Shown here piece by piece: positions 42,601 to 51,838 of a DNA stretch of 64,000 nucleotides. The stretch comes from an uncultured Saprospiraceae bacterium (GTDB lineage: Bacteria > Bacteroidota > Bacteroidia > Chitinophagales > Saprospiraceae). The stretch spans positions 175,888-239,887 of the forward strand of contig CALJOK010000022.1 of NCBI GenBank assembly GCA_937981555.1. The letters run 5' to 3'. The stretch's first letter is position 1. Each line of letters opens with the position of its first letter. The notes beneath the pieces are model-generated. The model was not told the origin of the DNA and ran no database searches. It worked only from the letters and a program-made list of their open reading frames with translations. Position numbers and translations under genes: made by a program.

Positions 42601-44973
42601 TCAATCATCAAGAAAATTATAAATATCTTTCTGATAATGATTATTCTTCTTCACATAAAAAGCTCTTTCAAATTCGATGTACTCTTCAAAAACATCAACT
42701 CCCTTTTCTCGAATCATCAAATCATCAATATAAAGTGGTAAATCCAAAGTCAATTTTTTCCCAATCGTAATGACTCGAATTTCATTCTCAGGAAAGTCTA
42801 CTTGAAAATCCATTTCTACCAAACTCCAATTTCCATCAATCACTTCCGCAAATTCAGGAAAACAAGTCGTGTATTTGAATTCTCCAGTTTTCGGATTTCG
42901 CTCTTCCACGATAAATCTAAACCAATCATTTAGAGCATCATTTTGACCATTAAAAAACCATGCGGAAAGCACATAGGTTTTATTTTCTTTAAAAGAATTA
43001 GAGTCAAATTTTGCTAACTCATTTTCTCCACGTTTGGTTTTTTCAAATGCTCCCTTGCTGAATCTAGCATATTTACTCGTTGCATTTTTAAAATTATTTT
43101 GATAGAAAAATGCTGTCGAATCAGAGGTGAGTATATTATTATAAATTGGAGGCGGAGTATAAAATATTTCTTCCTCCATTCCTAAAGAATTCTTAAAATC
43201 AGACAATTCACGTAGTAGTTTTGTAGAATCCACCTCTAGTAATTCTGCTCTTGAAATTTCCCGAACTCGAAATCTTTCAGTTCCGAAAACTACAGAACTT
43301 CGATTTTTTAAATCTGTTTCATAATCTGTTAATTCATCACTTTCGATAATTAGAAATGGTTTTTTAGAAGGTAAATCATTGATGATCAGTTTCTTATAAA
43401 TATTAGGAGAAACGATTTGAACTATCTTTTTACTTTCTTCAATGCTCGTTCTTCCTACGTCAAAAGCTAAAAGTGGAAGTTGTGTATGATATGAAAAAAC
43501 CTTAGACACTTCTGAAGAATGATCGTGAATAGGGCGACTAAAATTTTCAGAACCACAATAATAGAATGGCAATGGAATGATCGCTTGATACTTAGAAGGA
43601 TCAATTTTTTCGAGTGCATCTAGATAATCTTTTTCCAAATTCTCTTTTTCAAAAACATTGACCTTAGTTGTGATTTTTTTCGACATCTCCAAGTGGTGAG
43701 CAAATCCTTCGACGAAGTAAAGTAATGGTAAAATTGAAATTAATAACAATACAATTACGGGTTTCCCTTTTTTCTTAAGTTGCTCCAAATATTCTTGTAA
43801 AACATAAGTCACCGAAACTGTCGCTACGAAATAAAAAATCCATCCAAACCTTCCCGTCGTTCTAAAATTTTTGATGAGCGGAATCCATTCCAATAAAATG
43901 GGGAATGCTTTAAAGGGATAACCAAACGCAAAAATTAAACAGAGCAAACTTGCCGGAAAGGCAATTTTCAAATGATCATTTTGCATCCAATCTAATTTTG
44001 GATAAATCCTTTTTTGCTCCAAGGCTTTTTTTCCAAAATGAAAAATCAAAATCAATAAAACACTAGTCGTCAAAATTCCAACATAAGACCACGCTTCCCA
44101 TTTTAAATGAATGTCAAAAAAGGAATCTAAGAATGGTTTTATGGGAGCATGATGCGGAATGAAAATATCATCAGGTTCTGCATTGTACAATAAAAAACCC
44201 AATGGGTTTTCTGTTCGACCGACGTGAGTATCAGTTATTTTTACAAATCCCATAAAACCGATAAGCGGTAAAAAGACTTGAATCGAAAAATGTAAATAGT
44301 TTGTTATAATTTTCCAATTTCTATTTTTTAGAAAATAAACTAGCCAAAATGATCCTGAGAATATAGCTGCAATTAACCCCAAATAGCTATGAATAAAAAA
44401 CCATCCTAAGTTGTTTAAAAAGAGTAGGGTAGTCCACTTTTTTTGATTGGTTGATTTAAAGAATCTTATCATAAAATACCAAGTCATCGGAAAGCAATTC
44501 AAGTAGGCTAGTGTGAGATGATTGTCGAATCTTCCAACCTGTGGCGCAAGGAAAGTTATTCCTATTGTTGCGCAGACTGCTAACCATTTTTTTATCCCTA
44601 ATTCCTTGAAAATCAAGTAGATAAATATAGCACAGAACAATATGGACAAAAGAATGGAAAGGTTGGTGATACCTACGTTTTGCTTATTGATGGAAGGGAA
44701 AAATTTTCCTATCGCTTTTATCGAATTGGAAATTAATAAGCGATATTCAGAGTAAACAGTATGTTCTCCAAAGGGATAATTTGAACCTGTAAATTCCGTG
44801 TAGGTACTATCAAATTCTATGTGCCAAGAGGTATTATAATAGGCCGTTAATCCGTCTCCAGTAGGAGCAAATAAATATTGATTGGGTGACAAAATTATTT
44901 TTCCATAAAAGAAAAAAATTAAACAACTCGTCAACACAATTGTCCATAAAAAATATTTTTTCGAAGCACTCAT
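42601..44973 (-). CDS. large polytopic membrane protein, GT-C-like
   Basis: In this 790-residue protein residues 8-430 contain about ten hydrophobic helices with short loops (FLWTIVLTSCLIFFFYG; WLAVCATIGITFLAP; VIVLLLISILPLLYFV). The first extracytoplasmic loop carries acidic residues, as in GT-C glycosyltransferases of the YfhO/PMT type. The C-terminal 350 residues are soluble, with a beta-sandwich-like end (YVLSAWFFNGQND; LTLDLPLYIDDLMI) resembling a carbohydrate-binding fold. I cannot assign a sugar or a family with certainty. Its ATG shares one base with the TAA of the FtsX-like gene, a TAATG coupling. Confidence 0.55.
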   Translation of the reverse strand: MSASKKYFLWTIVLTSCLIFFFYGKIILSPNQYLFAPTGDGLTAYYNTSWHIEFDSTYTEFTGSNYPFGEHTVYSEYRLLISNSIKAIGKFFPSINKQNVGITNLSILLSILFCAIFIYLIFKELGIKKWLAVCATIGITFLAPQVGRFDNHLTLAYLNCFPMTWYFMIRFFKSTNQKKWTTLLFLNNLGWFFIHSYLGLIAAIFSGSFWLVYFLKNRNWKIITNYLHFSIQVFLPLIGFMGFVKITDTHVGRTENPLGFLLYNAEPDDIFIPHHAPIKPFLDSFFDIHLKWEAWSYVGILTTSVLLILIFHFGKKALEQKRIYPKLDWMQNDHLKIAFPASLLCLIFAFGYPFKAFPILLEWIPLIKNFRTTGRFGWIFYFVATVSVTYVLQEYLEQLKKKGKPVIVLLLISILPLLYFVEGFAHHLEMSKKITTKVNVFEKENLEKDYLDALEKIDPSKYQAIIPLPFYYCGSENFSRPIHDHSSEVSKVFSYHTQLPLLAFDVGRTSIEESKKIVQIVSPNIYKKLIINDLPSKKPFLIIESDELTDYETDLKNRSSVVFGTERFRVREISRAELLEVDSTKLLRELSDFKNSLGMEEEIFYTPPPIYNNILTSDSTAFFYQNNFKNATSKYARFSKGAFEKTKRGENELAKFDSNSFKENKTYVLSAWFFNGQNDALNDWFRFIVEERNPKTGEFKYTTCFPEFAEVIDGNWSLVEMDFQVDFPENEIRVITIGKKLTLDLPLYIDDLMIREKGVDVFEEYIEFERAFYVKKNNHYQKDIYNFLDD

Positions 44974-46124
44974 TATGATGAAAGATTCCGAATACTACGT
45001 TCAATGTTTTTATAATTGATGAAAACAAAGATACCTGCGAAAAGCAATCCTGCGATAATAACAGTAGGGTGGACGAATCCAAATTCCATTCCTTGTTTGG
45101 TGAAAAAATTGATGATGAAAAACCGAATGATCCCATAAAAAAGAAGAGTCAATAACATCACCATTCCAAATAAAGACAACAAATGTTTTTTCAAAACTTT
45201 TCCAATTTGATTTTGCTTGTAGCCTAGTTGCAACATTAGTCTAATATCAGCACTTGATTTTGAAACCATCAATTGGAAATTTAGTACAAAAACTAAAACG
45301 GAAAGCAATACAATTAAAAAGCCGATCACCGCAACTACTGAAATTAAAGTACGAATTAAGGCAGCTGTTTCTCCACCAATTAATCTTCCAGAACTCAACT
45401 CATAGCCATTGTCTTTCATAAAACTTCGAAAGGTATCAGAAAAAGGATTGTCTGCTAAAACGATTAACCTTGAAGATCCTTTAGGTTCGTAATCTTGAAA
45501 GTTATTATTAGAGTATTCCATAAAACTTTGAGGTACAATGATCGAATTAATCCGATCACTAAAGCCCACAATTCTACCTTTGAAATTTTTACTTTTCCCT
45601 TGTCCTCTGATCACCACATCTAGCGAAACTTCCTGAATACTTTCAAAAGGAATTTTAGGAAGACCTTGACTAGCCGCGAATCCAAAATTGTATAGCGCTA
45701 AATAATCTCGTGCTACCACCACAGGAATGACCGCATCACCTTCTGACCATTTGAAATCATCACTTTTGACATCAACGAATTCATCAGGTACACTTTCAAA
45801 AAATAAATCTGTTCGGAAATTCAACATTGCACTCCCGGCACTTACTCGATAATTACTTGCAGAAAACTGCCCCACCTTATTGATAAAGGATTGATCTTCA
45901 ATGTTTTGTATTTCTTCCGGAGTAAATTTTGCCTTTGCTCCAAATGAACTTACTTCTTTATTGATGATCACAAATTGATCTTCACCTTCGGTCAAATCCT
46001 TTAAATCCATGTAAAATTGAATGGATAATAAAAGCAACAATAAACCCATAAATGAACCAATCACGGCACCGACGATCTGCCAGATATTATTGTTTTGCCA
46101 GAGGAGTTTGTTGAGAATTTTCAT
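44973..46124 (-). CDS. FtsX-like permease domain protein
   Basis: This 383-residue protein has the MacB/FtsX layout: an N-terminal transmembrane helix (IVGAVIGSFMGLLLLLLSIQF), a 210-residue extracytoplasmic domain, and three C-terminal helices (VVAVIGFLIVLLSVLVFVLNF; LFGMVMLLTLLFYGIIRFF; VIIAGLLFAGIFVFINY). The cytoplasmic loop LMLQLGYKQNQIGKVL is the FtsX coupling helix that normally contacts an ABC ATPase. No ATPase gene is adjacent, so either a partner is elsewhere or it works with the overlapping membrane protein. It is first in the two-gene unit. Confidence 0.75.
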   Translation of the reverse strand: MKILNKLLWQNNNIWQIVGAVIGSFMGLLLLLLSIQFYMDLKDLTEGEDQFVIINKEVSSFGAKAKFTPEEIQNIEDQSFINKVGQFSASNYRVSAGSAMLNFRTDLFFESVPDEFVDVKSDDFKWSEGDAVIPVVVARDYLALYNFGFAASQGLPKIPFESIQEVSLDVVIRGQGKSKNFKGRIVGFSDRINSIIVPQSFMEYSNNNFQDYEPKGSSRLIVLADNPFSDTFRSFMKDNGYELSSGRLIGGETAALIRTLISVVAVIGFLIVLLSVLVFVLNFQLMVSKSSADIRLMLQLGYKQNQIGKVLKKHLLSLFGMVMLLTLLFYGIIRFFIINFFTKQGMEFGFVHPTVIIAGLLFAGIFVFINYKNIERSIRNLSS

Positions 46125-46178
46125 GGAACAAATATATAAATTTTGGTATAATATTTAGCGTGTTTACTTGGTTATTGA

Positions 46179-46227
46179 GTTATTAGGTTATTGAATGAAT
46201 AACTTACTAACTCAATAACCTAATAAC
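46179..46227. repeat. inverted repeat with 16-bp arms
   Basis: GTTATTAGGTTATTGA (46179-46194) and its exact complement (46212-46227) enclose 17 bases between the divergent FtsX-like and lipoprotein genes. The unit GGTTATTGAGTTATTAGG also repeats internally. Confidence 0.6.
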
Positions 46228-46276
46228 CAGTTATTTTCGTACATTTCATTTTTTTATTATAAATAAAAACCTAAAT

Positions 46277-46744
46277 ATGAGATTCTTAATTTTTGCTTTA
46301 ATGTTGACCTTTTTAAGTTGTGGTTCGGAAACGAAACCTGATGAGACAAAAGCTACTGAAACTACTTCAACAGAAACAGCCACTCCTGCAGAAGATTCAA
46401 AAACTGTAATTACAGCTGCACCAACTCCGAAAGGTCACACAGATGTAAATGCTAAATATAAAAAGACTGCAAAGAATTCTGAATTTGCCGTTTTCAAAAC
46501 TACCTCTGCAACAGATACAGAAATGGAATTTTATTTTAAAACTTTAGATGGAATTAGTCTTAAATCAACTTACCTGCATGAAGGTGGTCGTAAGGTAGTT
46601 GGGTTCAATCAATTACTAGAATTTGCGAAATATATGAAAGGTCATCCTGGGGCGAATGGTGAAATGGCTGGGAAAATATTTGAATTAATTTATGATGAAA
46701 ATAATGATATTGGAGAAGTGAAGTTGGCTGAGTTAGATGAATAA
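46277..46744 (+). CDS. hypothetical lipoprotein
   Basis: This 155-residue protein has a lipobox at FLSCGS (Cys16), so it should be lipidated. Residues 18-60 are a Thr/Glu/Ala-rich linker (ETKATETTSTETATPAED) and the remainder is a small globular domain with KTLDGISLKSTYLHEGGRK and KYMKGHPGANGEMAGKIFELIY. I do not recognise the domain. It is monocistronic with a strong terminator. Confidence 0.65.
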   Translation: MRFLIFALMLTFLSCGSETKPDETKATETTSTETATPAEDSKTVITAAPTPKGHTDVNAKYKKTAKNSEFAVFKTTSATDTEMEFYFKTLDGISLKSTYLHEGGRKVVGFNQLLEFAKYMKGHPGANGEMAGKIFELIYDENNDIGEVKLAELDE

Positions 46745-46748
46745 ACAT

Positions 46749-46793
46749 AAATAGGTGATGTTTATTGAAGTAAGAAAACATCACCTATTTTAT
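46749..46793 (+). terminator. terminator after the lipoprotein gene
   Basis: AAATAGGTGATGTTT pairs perfectly with 46776-46790 around a 12-base loop, ending in T's, starting 4 bases after the stop. Confidence 0.85.
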
Positions 46794-47085
46794 TAACTGA
46801 TGTTTGGCAATATGAATTGAAGTTCCTTTGTTCTATTTTTTTGTTTCGCTTTATATTGTGAAGGTGGTGGAAGTATTGAGCATTGTTCTTTTTTTCATTG
46901 AAAAAAAAGAACCAAAAAATTCTAGACGAAAAAATAGCTTAACTCAAAACAATCACCCGCTCCCTCATTTTTCGCCGGTTCTCACCCGCTCCTTATCACT
47001 CATGGTTTTCCTTCCAATTTTAAGTTTGTTATAAAACAATACTTACTTCTTTCAAGAGAAAGTAAATTATTATTCGCAACATTAT
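46794..47085. other. intergenic region with possible conserved element
   Basis: No gene is convincing here. A weak 68-codon ORF (46828-47034) has low-complexity composition. The segment around 46915-47010 (AAAGAACC.. to ..CACCCGCTCC) is richer in GC than its surroundings and includes the direct repeat CACCCGCTCC (two copies, near 46957 and 46984). It looks like a dispersed intergenic repeat. Confidence 0.35.
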
Positions 47086-47463
47086 TTAGTTAATTCTCCA
47101 AGGTGGATTTAATCTATTTTCTCCAGCGAAATATAATATCAACTGATTGTTATCTAAATCTTTTAGCCTCGCTTCTCGCCATAACCAACTTTTATCATTT
47201 GGCATTTCTTCCAATTTGATTCCTTTTTCTAACAATACATTTACATAATCGTCAAGATCCTTACATTCGAAGTAAATATATACTCCTTCTCCTTTGGACA
47301 AAGCTTCTACTTGATGAATAGAAAAGGTAGTACCTCCATCTGGACAAACAAATCGGGCATAATGTGGGAGTGATTTTACAATCAACTGCAACCCTAACTT
47401 CTCATAAAAGGGAATGGATTTAGTCAAATCTAAGGAGGGGATGGTAATTTGATTTAAATTCAT
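47086..47463 (-). CDS. VOC/glyoxalase-fold protein
   Basis: The 125-residue product has the paired beta-alpha-beta-beta-beta modules of the vicinal-oxygen-chelate fold: an opening IPSLDLTKSIPFYEKLGLQL strand-helix, then TTFSIHQVEAL, and a second half YIYFECKDLDDYVNVLLEKGIKL closing with REARLKDLDNNQLILYFAGE. Possible metal ligands are the His in the first half and Glu in the second. Substrate unknown; members include glyoxalases, dioxygenases and antibiotic-binding proteins. It is 15 bases after a 74-codon gene on the same strand. Confidence 0.8.
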   Translation of the reverse strand: MNLNQITIPSLDLTKSIPFYEKLGLQLIVKSLPHYARFVCPDGGTTFSIHQVEALSKGEGVYIYFECKDLDDYVNVLLEKGIKLEEMPNDKSWLWREARLKDLDNNQLILYFAGENRLNPPWRIN

Positions 47464-47478
47464 TTTGTTAGAATATTT

Positions 47479-47703
47479 TTATTCTTCTATAATTTCATAA
47501 TCAATTTGAAGTTTTCTCATAGCTCTAAAAGCGGAACTGGTATTCATTGAAACTTCAATTTCAACAGTTGATCCATCTAATAAATACTCTGTGTATTCTC
47601 TCGCCAAAGAGTTATCAACATCGTCTGCAATCTCTTCGAACATGGCAGTAATATTTCTTCGGTCTGGGCGAGCTGCGTCGCAGGAATTTAATTGTATTTT
47701 CAT
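47479..47703 (-). CDS. hypothetical small protein
   Basis: This is a 74-residue acidic protein (MKIQLNSCDAARPDRRN start, then FEEIADDVDNSLAREYTEYL and a beta-like STVEIEVSMNTSSAF). There is no signal or membrane segment and I do not recognise it. It is just upstream of the VOC gene in one likely transcript, which argues that it is real. Confidence 0.5.
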   Translation of the reverse strand: MKIQLNSCDAARPDRRNITAMFEEIADDVDNSLAREYTEYLLDGSTVEIEVSMNTSSAFRAMRKLQIDYEIIEE

Positions 47704-47811
47704 AATGTGTTTAATTTTTGATGCAAGATAGTGATAAAATTAAGTAACGATAAAATAATGAGTTCGACTTTTAGACGAGGGTTTTCTTTTATCGTTACTT
47801 AAATCAACTAG

Positions 47812-48300
47812 TTATTTTTCACTTTTCAAGTTTTCCAATTTTTCTTTTGCTTTCTCAATCGCATTGCAATGAATCTCATTTTCATTTTTGCAGGATTCTT
47901 CTAACGTCAAAAGAAACTTCTCTTGTAGGTCAATATTTCTTGGTTCATAACTAATCGCCTGTCGATATAGAAAGACTGCTTTGTTAAATTCTTTTTCCTT
48001 AAATGCTTCTTCTGCATCTAAAATTAACTGGTTAGATTCTGCTATTTTTTTTTCGTTAATTTTTTCTTGCTGAGTGGCTTGATATTCTTCGATCTTTTCA
48101 TGTTTAATTTCTGGGTTAAATTTTGACCTAAATAGAAATCCCAGAATGAAAATTAAGGGAATGAAAAAGAGCAGCACCAATTTTTTCAGTCTAGCACTTT
48201 CATCATATTCCTCTTCCGCCTTGATTAAATTATCATAATCTTCTTCATTCGGAATGATAGAGTCTGATTTTAGGAATTCACCTTTTCTTTTTTTTCTCAT
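47812..48300 (-). CDS. single-pass membrane protein with TPR-like tail
   Basis: In this 162-residue protein residues 1-38 are a charged cytoplasmic stretch, residues 39-58 one hydrophobic helix (LVLLFFIPLIFILGFLF), and residues 75-160 a coiled-coil/TPR-like region with one recognisable TPR-like unit (AEEAFKEKEFNKAVFLYRQAISYEPRNI). Partner unknown. It is divergent from the barrel gene at 48539. Confidence 0.6.
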   Translation of the reverse strand: MRKKRKGEFLKSDSIIPNEEDYDNLIKAEEEYDESARLKKLVLLFFIPLIFILGFLFRSKFNPEIKHEKIEEYQATQQEKINEKKIAESNQLILDAEEAFKEKEFNKAVFLYRQAISYEPRNIDLQEKFLLTLEESCKNENEIHCNAIEKAKEKLENLKSEK

Positions 48301-48473
48301 TTACTATATTTTTTTAGGTAAAATAATTTTAGTACCAAGTCATTGAAGTTTTGTACTAATACCAAATATTTATTAGCGAAACTATTCCCGATTCAAATAA
48401 TCAGTATTATATATTCTCTAATTTAATTATTTTTTTTTTGCAAAATAATAAAAAAATAATTTGGTCGAATATC

Positions 48474-48506
48474 TTGGTTACGTATATAAAAATAAATATA
48501 TATTTG
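48474..48506 (+). promoter_or_regulatory. Bacteroidota-type promoter (TTG-N22-TATATTTG)
   Basis: TTG at 48474-48476 and TATATTTG at 48499-48506 suit the phylum consensus. The position, 33 bases before the ATG at 48539, supports that start over the upstream in-frame GTG/TTG at 48461. Confidence 0.6.
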
Positions 48507-48538
48507 CCTGTTCTATAATTTTTTTAAAAAAACTAAAA

Positions 48539-49267
48539 ATGAAAAAAGTAACAATTGTAGTCATTGCATTATTGATGGCTAATTTAGGATTTAGTCAAAC
48601 AAGTATTGGACTAAAAGCAGGTTTTACGAGTTCTGGACTTTCAAATTTAGAAGATAGCGAGTTTGCAGAATACAAAAGAGGAACTGGAATTTTAGTTGGT
48701 TTGATTGGTGAGTTTGGTGTAAATGAAAACCTATCTGTAGTGGCAGAATTAAATTTACAGCAAAAAGGTTATAAAACAAATACAGAATTTGAATTTCTTG
48801 GAATCAAAACCGAATCAGAAGCTAAGTTAATTTTTAACGGTATAGAAGTTCCTGTTTTATTGAGATTTACAACGGGAGAAAATTTTAAGTTTTATGGAAA
48901 TGTTGGACCATACTTAGGATATGCAATGGGTGGAAAAATTAAGTCAGAAGTATCTTTTGCTGGTGAAACTGAATCTGGTGAGGGGAAAATTAAGTTTGGA
49001 GATGAACCTGGAAATTATATGGGTGATGATCTTTATTTTGATGATTCATTTAACCGTTTGGATTTAGGAGTTTATGTTGGAGCAGGTATCCAAAAAGATT
49101 TAGGATCAGGTGCTTTAATTGTAGATGCAAGATTTGGGTTAAGCTTAACAGATTCAAATAATACTGATGAGATTTATCCAAATGGAAAACCTGATGGATA
49201 TGATCCTAATAAATTTAATAATTTTACTATCTCAGTAGGATATATGATTTCTCTAGGTGGTGAGTAA
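48539..49267 (+). CDS. PorT-like outer membrane beta-barrel protein
   Basis: The start is taken at 48539, where MKKVTIVVIALLMANLGFSQ is a complete signal peptide; the longer frame from 48461 would run through the promoter. The 242-residue product then shows SIGLKAGFTSSGLSNLE, VVAELNLQQKGYKT, FKFYGNVGPYLGYAMGG and a final FTISVGYMISLGG strand, an 8-strand barrel of the OMP_b-brl_2 type. One loop is Asp/Glu/Gly rich. Function unknown. Confidence 0.8.
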   Translation: MKKVTIVVIALLMANLGFSQTSIGLKAGFTSSGLSNLEDSEFAEYKRGTGILVGLIGEFGVNENLSVVAELNLQQKGYKTNTEFEFLGIKTESEAKLIFNGIEVPVLLRFTTGENFKFYGNVGPYLGYAMGGKIKSEVSFAGETESGEGKIKFGDEPGNYMGDDLYFDDSFNRLDLGVYVGAGIQKDLGSGALIVDARFGLSLTDSNNTDEIYPNGKPDGYDPNKFNNFTISVGYMISLGGE

Positions 49268-49283
49268 TTAAATTTGTTTTTCG

Positions 49284-49326
49284 AAAAAATACCCTCCAAC
49301 TCAATTGAGTTGAAGGGTATTTTTTT
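49284..49326. terminator. bidirectional terminator between convergent genes
   Basis: AAATACCCT..CAACTCAA pairs with TTGAGTTG..AGGGTATTT, with A-run left and T-run right, between stops at 49267 and 49344. Confidence 0.85.
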
Positions 49327-49343
49327 AAAATTTAATAAGTAGG

Positions 49344-51128
49344 TTATTTACTTGAGATAATCCAATTATTAATTTTGTTTTCCAAAACGGCCAACGGTAC
49401 ACATCCTGTTTCTAAAACTTGATTATGAAATTGTTGAATATCAAATTTTTCTCCTAAATCTTTTTCCGCTTTATTTCTTAATGCTCTAATTTTCAATTGA
49501 CCAATTTTGTACGAAAGTGCTTGTCCTGGATTCGCCATGTACCGTTCGATTTCAGAAATAATTCCTTCCTCTGGTTCCGCTTCATTATCCAAAGAATATT
49601 GAATGGCACGTTCTCTTGACCATCCTTTAGCATGAATTCCAGTATCCACCACAAGTCGAATTGCTCGGTGCATTTCCATTCCCAACATTCCAAAATATTG
49701 ATAAGGGTCGGTATACAATCCTAATTCTTTTCCTAGCGACTCGCAGTACAATGCCCAACCTTCTCCATAACCGCTATACCAAAGTGTTTTTCGAAAACTT
49801 GGTAAATCAAGATTTTCTTGTACTAAAGAAACTTGATAATGATGTCCAGGAATGGCTTCGTGCAAAAACAAAGATTCGTCCGAGTAAGTATTATATTTTG
49901 TAGCATCTGGAATAGGCGTATAAAAAACCCCAGGTCGTGTTCCATCAACTGACCCTGGATTATATTCAGCACTCGCGGAGTTTTCTCTAAACGCCTCTGT
50001 TCTTCGCACTTCAAAAGGCGTCTTTGGTTTGACATCAAATAGCCTGGCAATTTGCGGTTTCATGCGCTCATGAATTGCATTGAAATTATCAATCACTTCC
50101 TGCGGATTTTTGAAAGGCATCAGTTCTTTGCTATTTCTGACATGATCGAAAAATGATTTGATGTCTCCTTCAAAGCCTACTTCCTTTTTTACTTTTTCCA
50201 TCTCTGACAAAATCCGAGCAACTTCACTTAAACCTAATTGATGAATTTCATCCGCTGTCATATTGGTAGTGGTGTAAGTTTTGATTTGATGGTTGTAAAA
50301 TTTATCTCCATTTGGAATGGCATCGATTCCGCTGGAAGTTCTTCCTGCAGCCAAATATTCATTACTCATAAAGTTGTGCAGATTCCGATAGGCAGGAATT
50401 ACTTTTTTTGTAATTACATTGTTATAAGATTCAGTCAAAGCTGTTTTTTCTTCCGCTGAAAAACTTTCTGGGAAATTTTTAACTGGTTGGTAAAACAAAT
50501 GATCATCTATGTTTTCATTAGTAAGTGCTTCGAGTTGAGGTAGAATTTTTACGATTAATGATTTAGGTAAAACTTGTTTTGTTTCGATTCCTTCTTTCAT
50601 TTTGGATGCTGCTGAAGACATCCAATCTAAGTAACCATCTAATCTTTGCAACCATTTATTATAGTCTTCGACTGTCTTAAAAGGTTGAGCACCAGCGCCA
50701 CTTGCCAATTGTCCAATCATCAAATTGACGGTCCACATTTGGTCGATTGGAAATAAATCTTTTGGGAAATTCATATTATCCAAATTGATTTCGGTATCCC
50801 ATCTTAAAACGGCTTTACTTATTTGAGCACTTTCTGATAATTCTTCATCAGGATATTTTTCTAATTTTTCCAAATAGGAAGTATAGTATGTTTTTAATTT
50901 TTGTTGATATTCATCAGACAAAAAATTTGGAAAAAGATGATCGTATCGATTGTCTCCAGCCGTTGTTGCATTGATTGGATTTAATTTTAAACCCTCCTCG
51001 TAATATTCGTCGAGCATTTTATTGAAGGCTGGGGTGGAGTCTTTTTGATTCTCTACTGTTGTAGCTGGGTCGTTGCTACACGAAAAGGTAAAAAGAGTAA
51101 GTAGGATTAGGATGATTTTATGGTTCAT
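49344..51128 (-). CDS. DUF885 lipoprotein, putative metallopeptidase
   Basis: This 594-residue lipoprotein has its lipobox at FTFSCSN (Cys about 17). The core is the DUF885 family with the metal-binding HExxH-like motif HEAIPGHHYQ, followed by SGYGEGWALYCESLG, which supplies the third Glu ligand. Related proteins are predicted zinc peptidases. The C-terminal GQALSYKIGQLKIRALR segment is also typical. Location is the outer face of the inner membrane or the outer membrane. It is last in the minus-strand run from 55241, with gaps below 70 bases throughout. Confidence 0.85.
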   Translation of the reverse strand: MNHKIILILLTLFTFSCSNDPATTVENQKDSTPAFNKMLDEYYEEGLKLNPINATTAGDNRYDHLFPNFLSDEYQQKLKTYYTSYLEKLEKYPDEELSESAQISKAVLRWDTEINLDNMNFPKDLFPIDQMWTVNLMIGQLASGAGAQPFKTVEDYNKWLQRLDGYLDWMSSAASKMKEGIETKQVLPKSLIVKILPQLEALTNENIDDHLFYQPVKNFPESFSAEEKTALTESYNNVITKKVIPAYRNLHNFMSNEYLAAGRTSSGIDAIPNGDKFYNHQIKTYTTTNMTADEIHQLGLSEVARILSEMEKVKKEVGFEGDIKSFFDHVRNSKELMPFKNPQEVIDNFNAIHERMKPQIARLFDVKPKTPFEVRRTEAFRENSASAEYNPGSVDGTRPGVFYTPIPDATKYNTYSDESLFLHEAIPGHHYQVSLVQENLDLPSFRKTLWYSGYGEGWALYCESLGKELGLYTDPYQYFGMLGMEMHRAIRLVVDTGIHAKGWSRERAIQYSLDNEAEPEEGIISEIERYMANPGQALSYKIGQLKIRALRNKAEKDLGEKFDIQQFHNQVLETGCVPLAVLENKINNWIISSK

Positions 51129-51155
51129 TTATTTTATTATTAAAATATTTTTTAA

Positions 51156-51815
51156 TTAATAGTCTACTAAAATATGTCCAGCAGGAATTTCGAATTTTTT
51201 AAAATCTATCAATTCTTTTTTTATTTCTACAGCATCAAAAACGAGATAGATAAATTTTAAATCCATTTCTCTTCTTATAAAATGAGATTGGCTTAGATCA
51301 TAAATCCTATCCATGTATCCATCTTTATATTTACTATATACATTTGGGGCTAATGTCTCATCTCCAGTAAAATAAAGTTTTTTGATAACATTTTCTTTTT
51401 CTTTTGGTTCGTACTCTTTCGCTGTTATTGAGATGCAATTTTTGCCTTGAATTAAGGTGTCTTTGTTCCTCTTCAATTCTTTTAATTCTGTAAAAGTTTC
51501 CGAACATTCATAAAAGAAAATAGAATCCATACTATGCCACTTTACATATTCTATATTTTTTTTACTATCATAAATACTCCAATCAATGCCGGTTTTTCCG
51601 GAATTAAAGTATTCCCTTTTCATTGATCCGTTTTTATGAATGTACATTTTTATTGTATCACCATATTTTGTAGAATAGTATTCATTATAAGGATGGTCTT
51701 TATATTTTAAAGTTGTTTCCACTTTATAGGTTATAACTCCTTCGAATGGTTCTTGGGCTAGAGATGAGCTAGTAAAAATGGAAAAAAGAATTATGAGAGA
51801 TAGAAATTTATTCAT
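51156..51815 (-). CDS. hypothetical secreted protein, GLPGLI/DUF4412-like
   Basis: This 219-residue protein has a signal peptide ending near SSSLAQ. The mature start EPFEGVITYKVETTLKYKD and the following strand pattern (DTIKMYIHKNGSMKREYFN; NIEYVKWHSMDS) fit the Bacteroidota GLPGLI/DUF4412 type of periplasmic beta proteins. No catalytic residues are evident. It is 27 bases before the DUF885 gene and 23 bases after the next upstream gene, so is co-transcribed. Confidence 0.5.
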   Translation of the reverse strand: MNKFLSLIILFSIFTSSSLAQEPFEGVITYKVETTLKYKDHPYNEYYSTKYGDTIKMYIHKNGSMKREYFNSGKTGIDWSIYDSKKNIEYVKWHSMDSIFFYECSETFTELKELKRNKDTLIQGKNCISITAKEYEPKEKENVIKKLYFTGDETLAPNVYSKYKDGYMDRIYDLSQSHFIRREMDLKFIYLVFDAVEIKKELIDFKKFEIPAGHILVDY

Positions 51816-51838
51816 TGTACGTTATTTAATTTTTCGAT

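Noticed and set aside
46828..47034. 68-codon plus-strand ORF
   Set aside because: Low-complexity, no recognisable domain, lies in a repeat-like intergenic segment.
48461..48538. Upstream start for the barrel gene
   Set aside because: It would extend translation through a good promoter and before a complete signal peptide at 48539.
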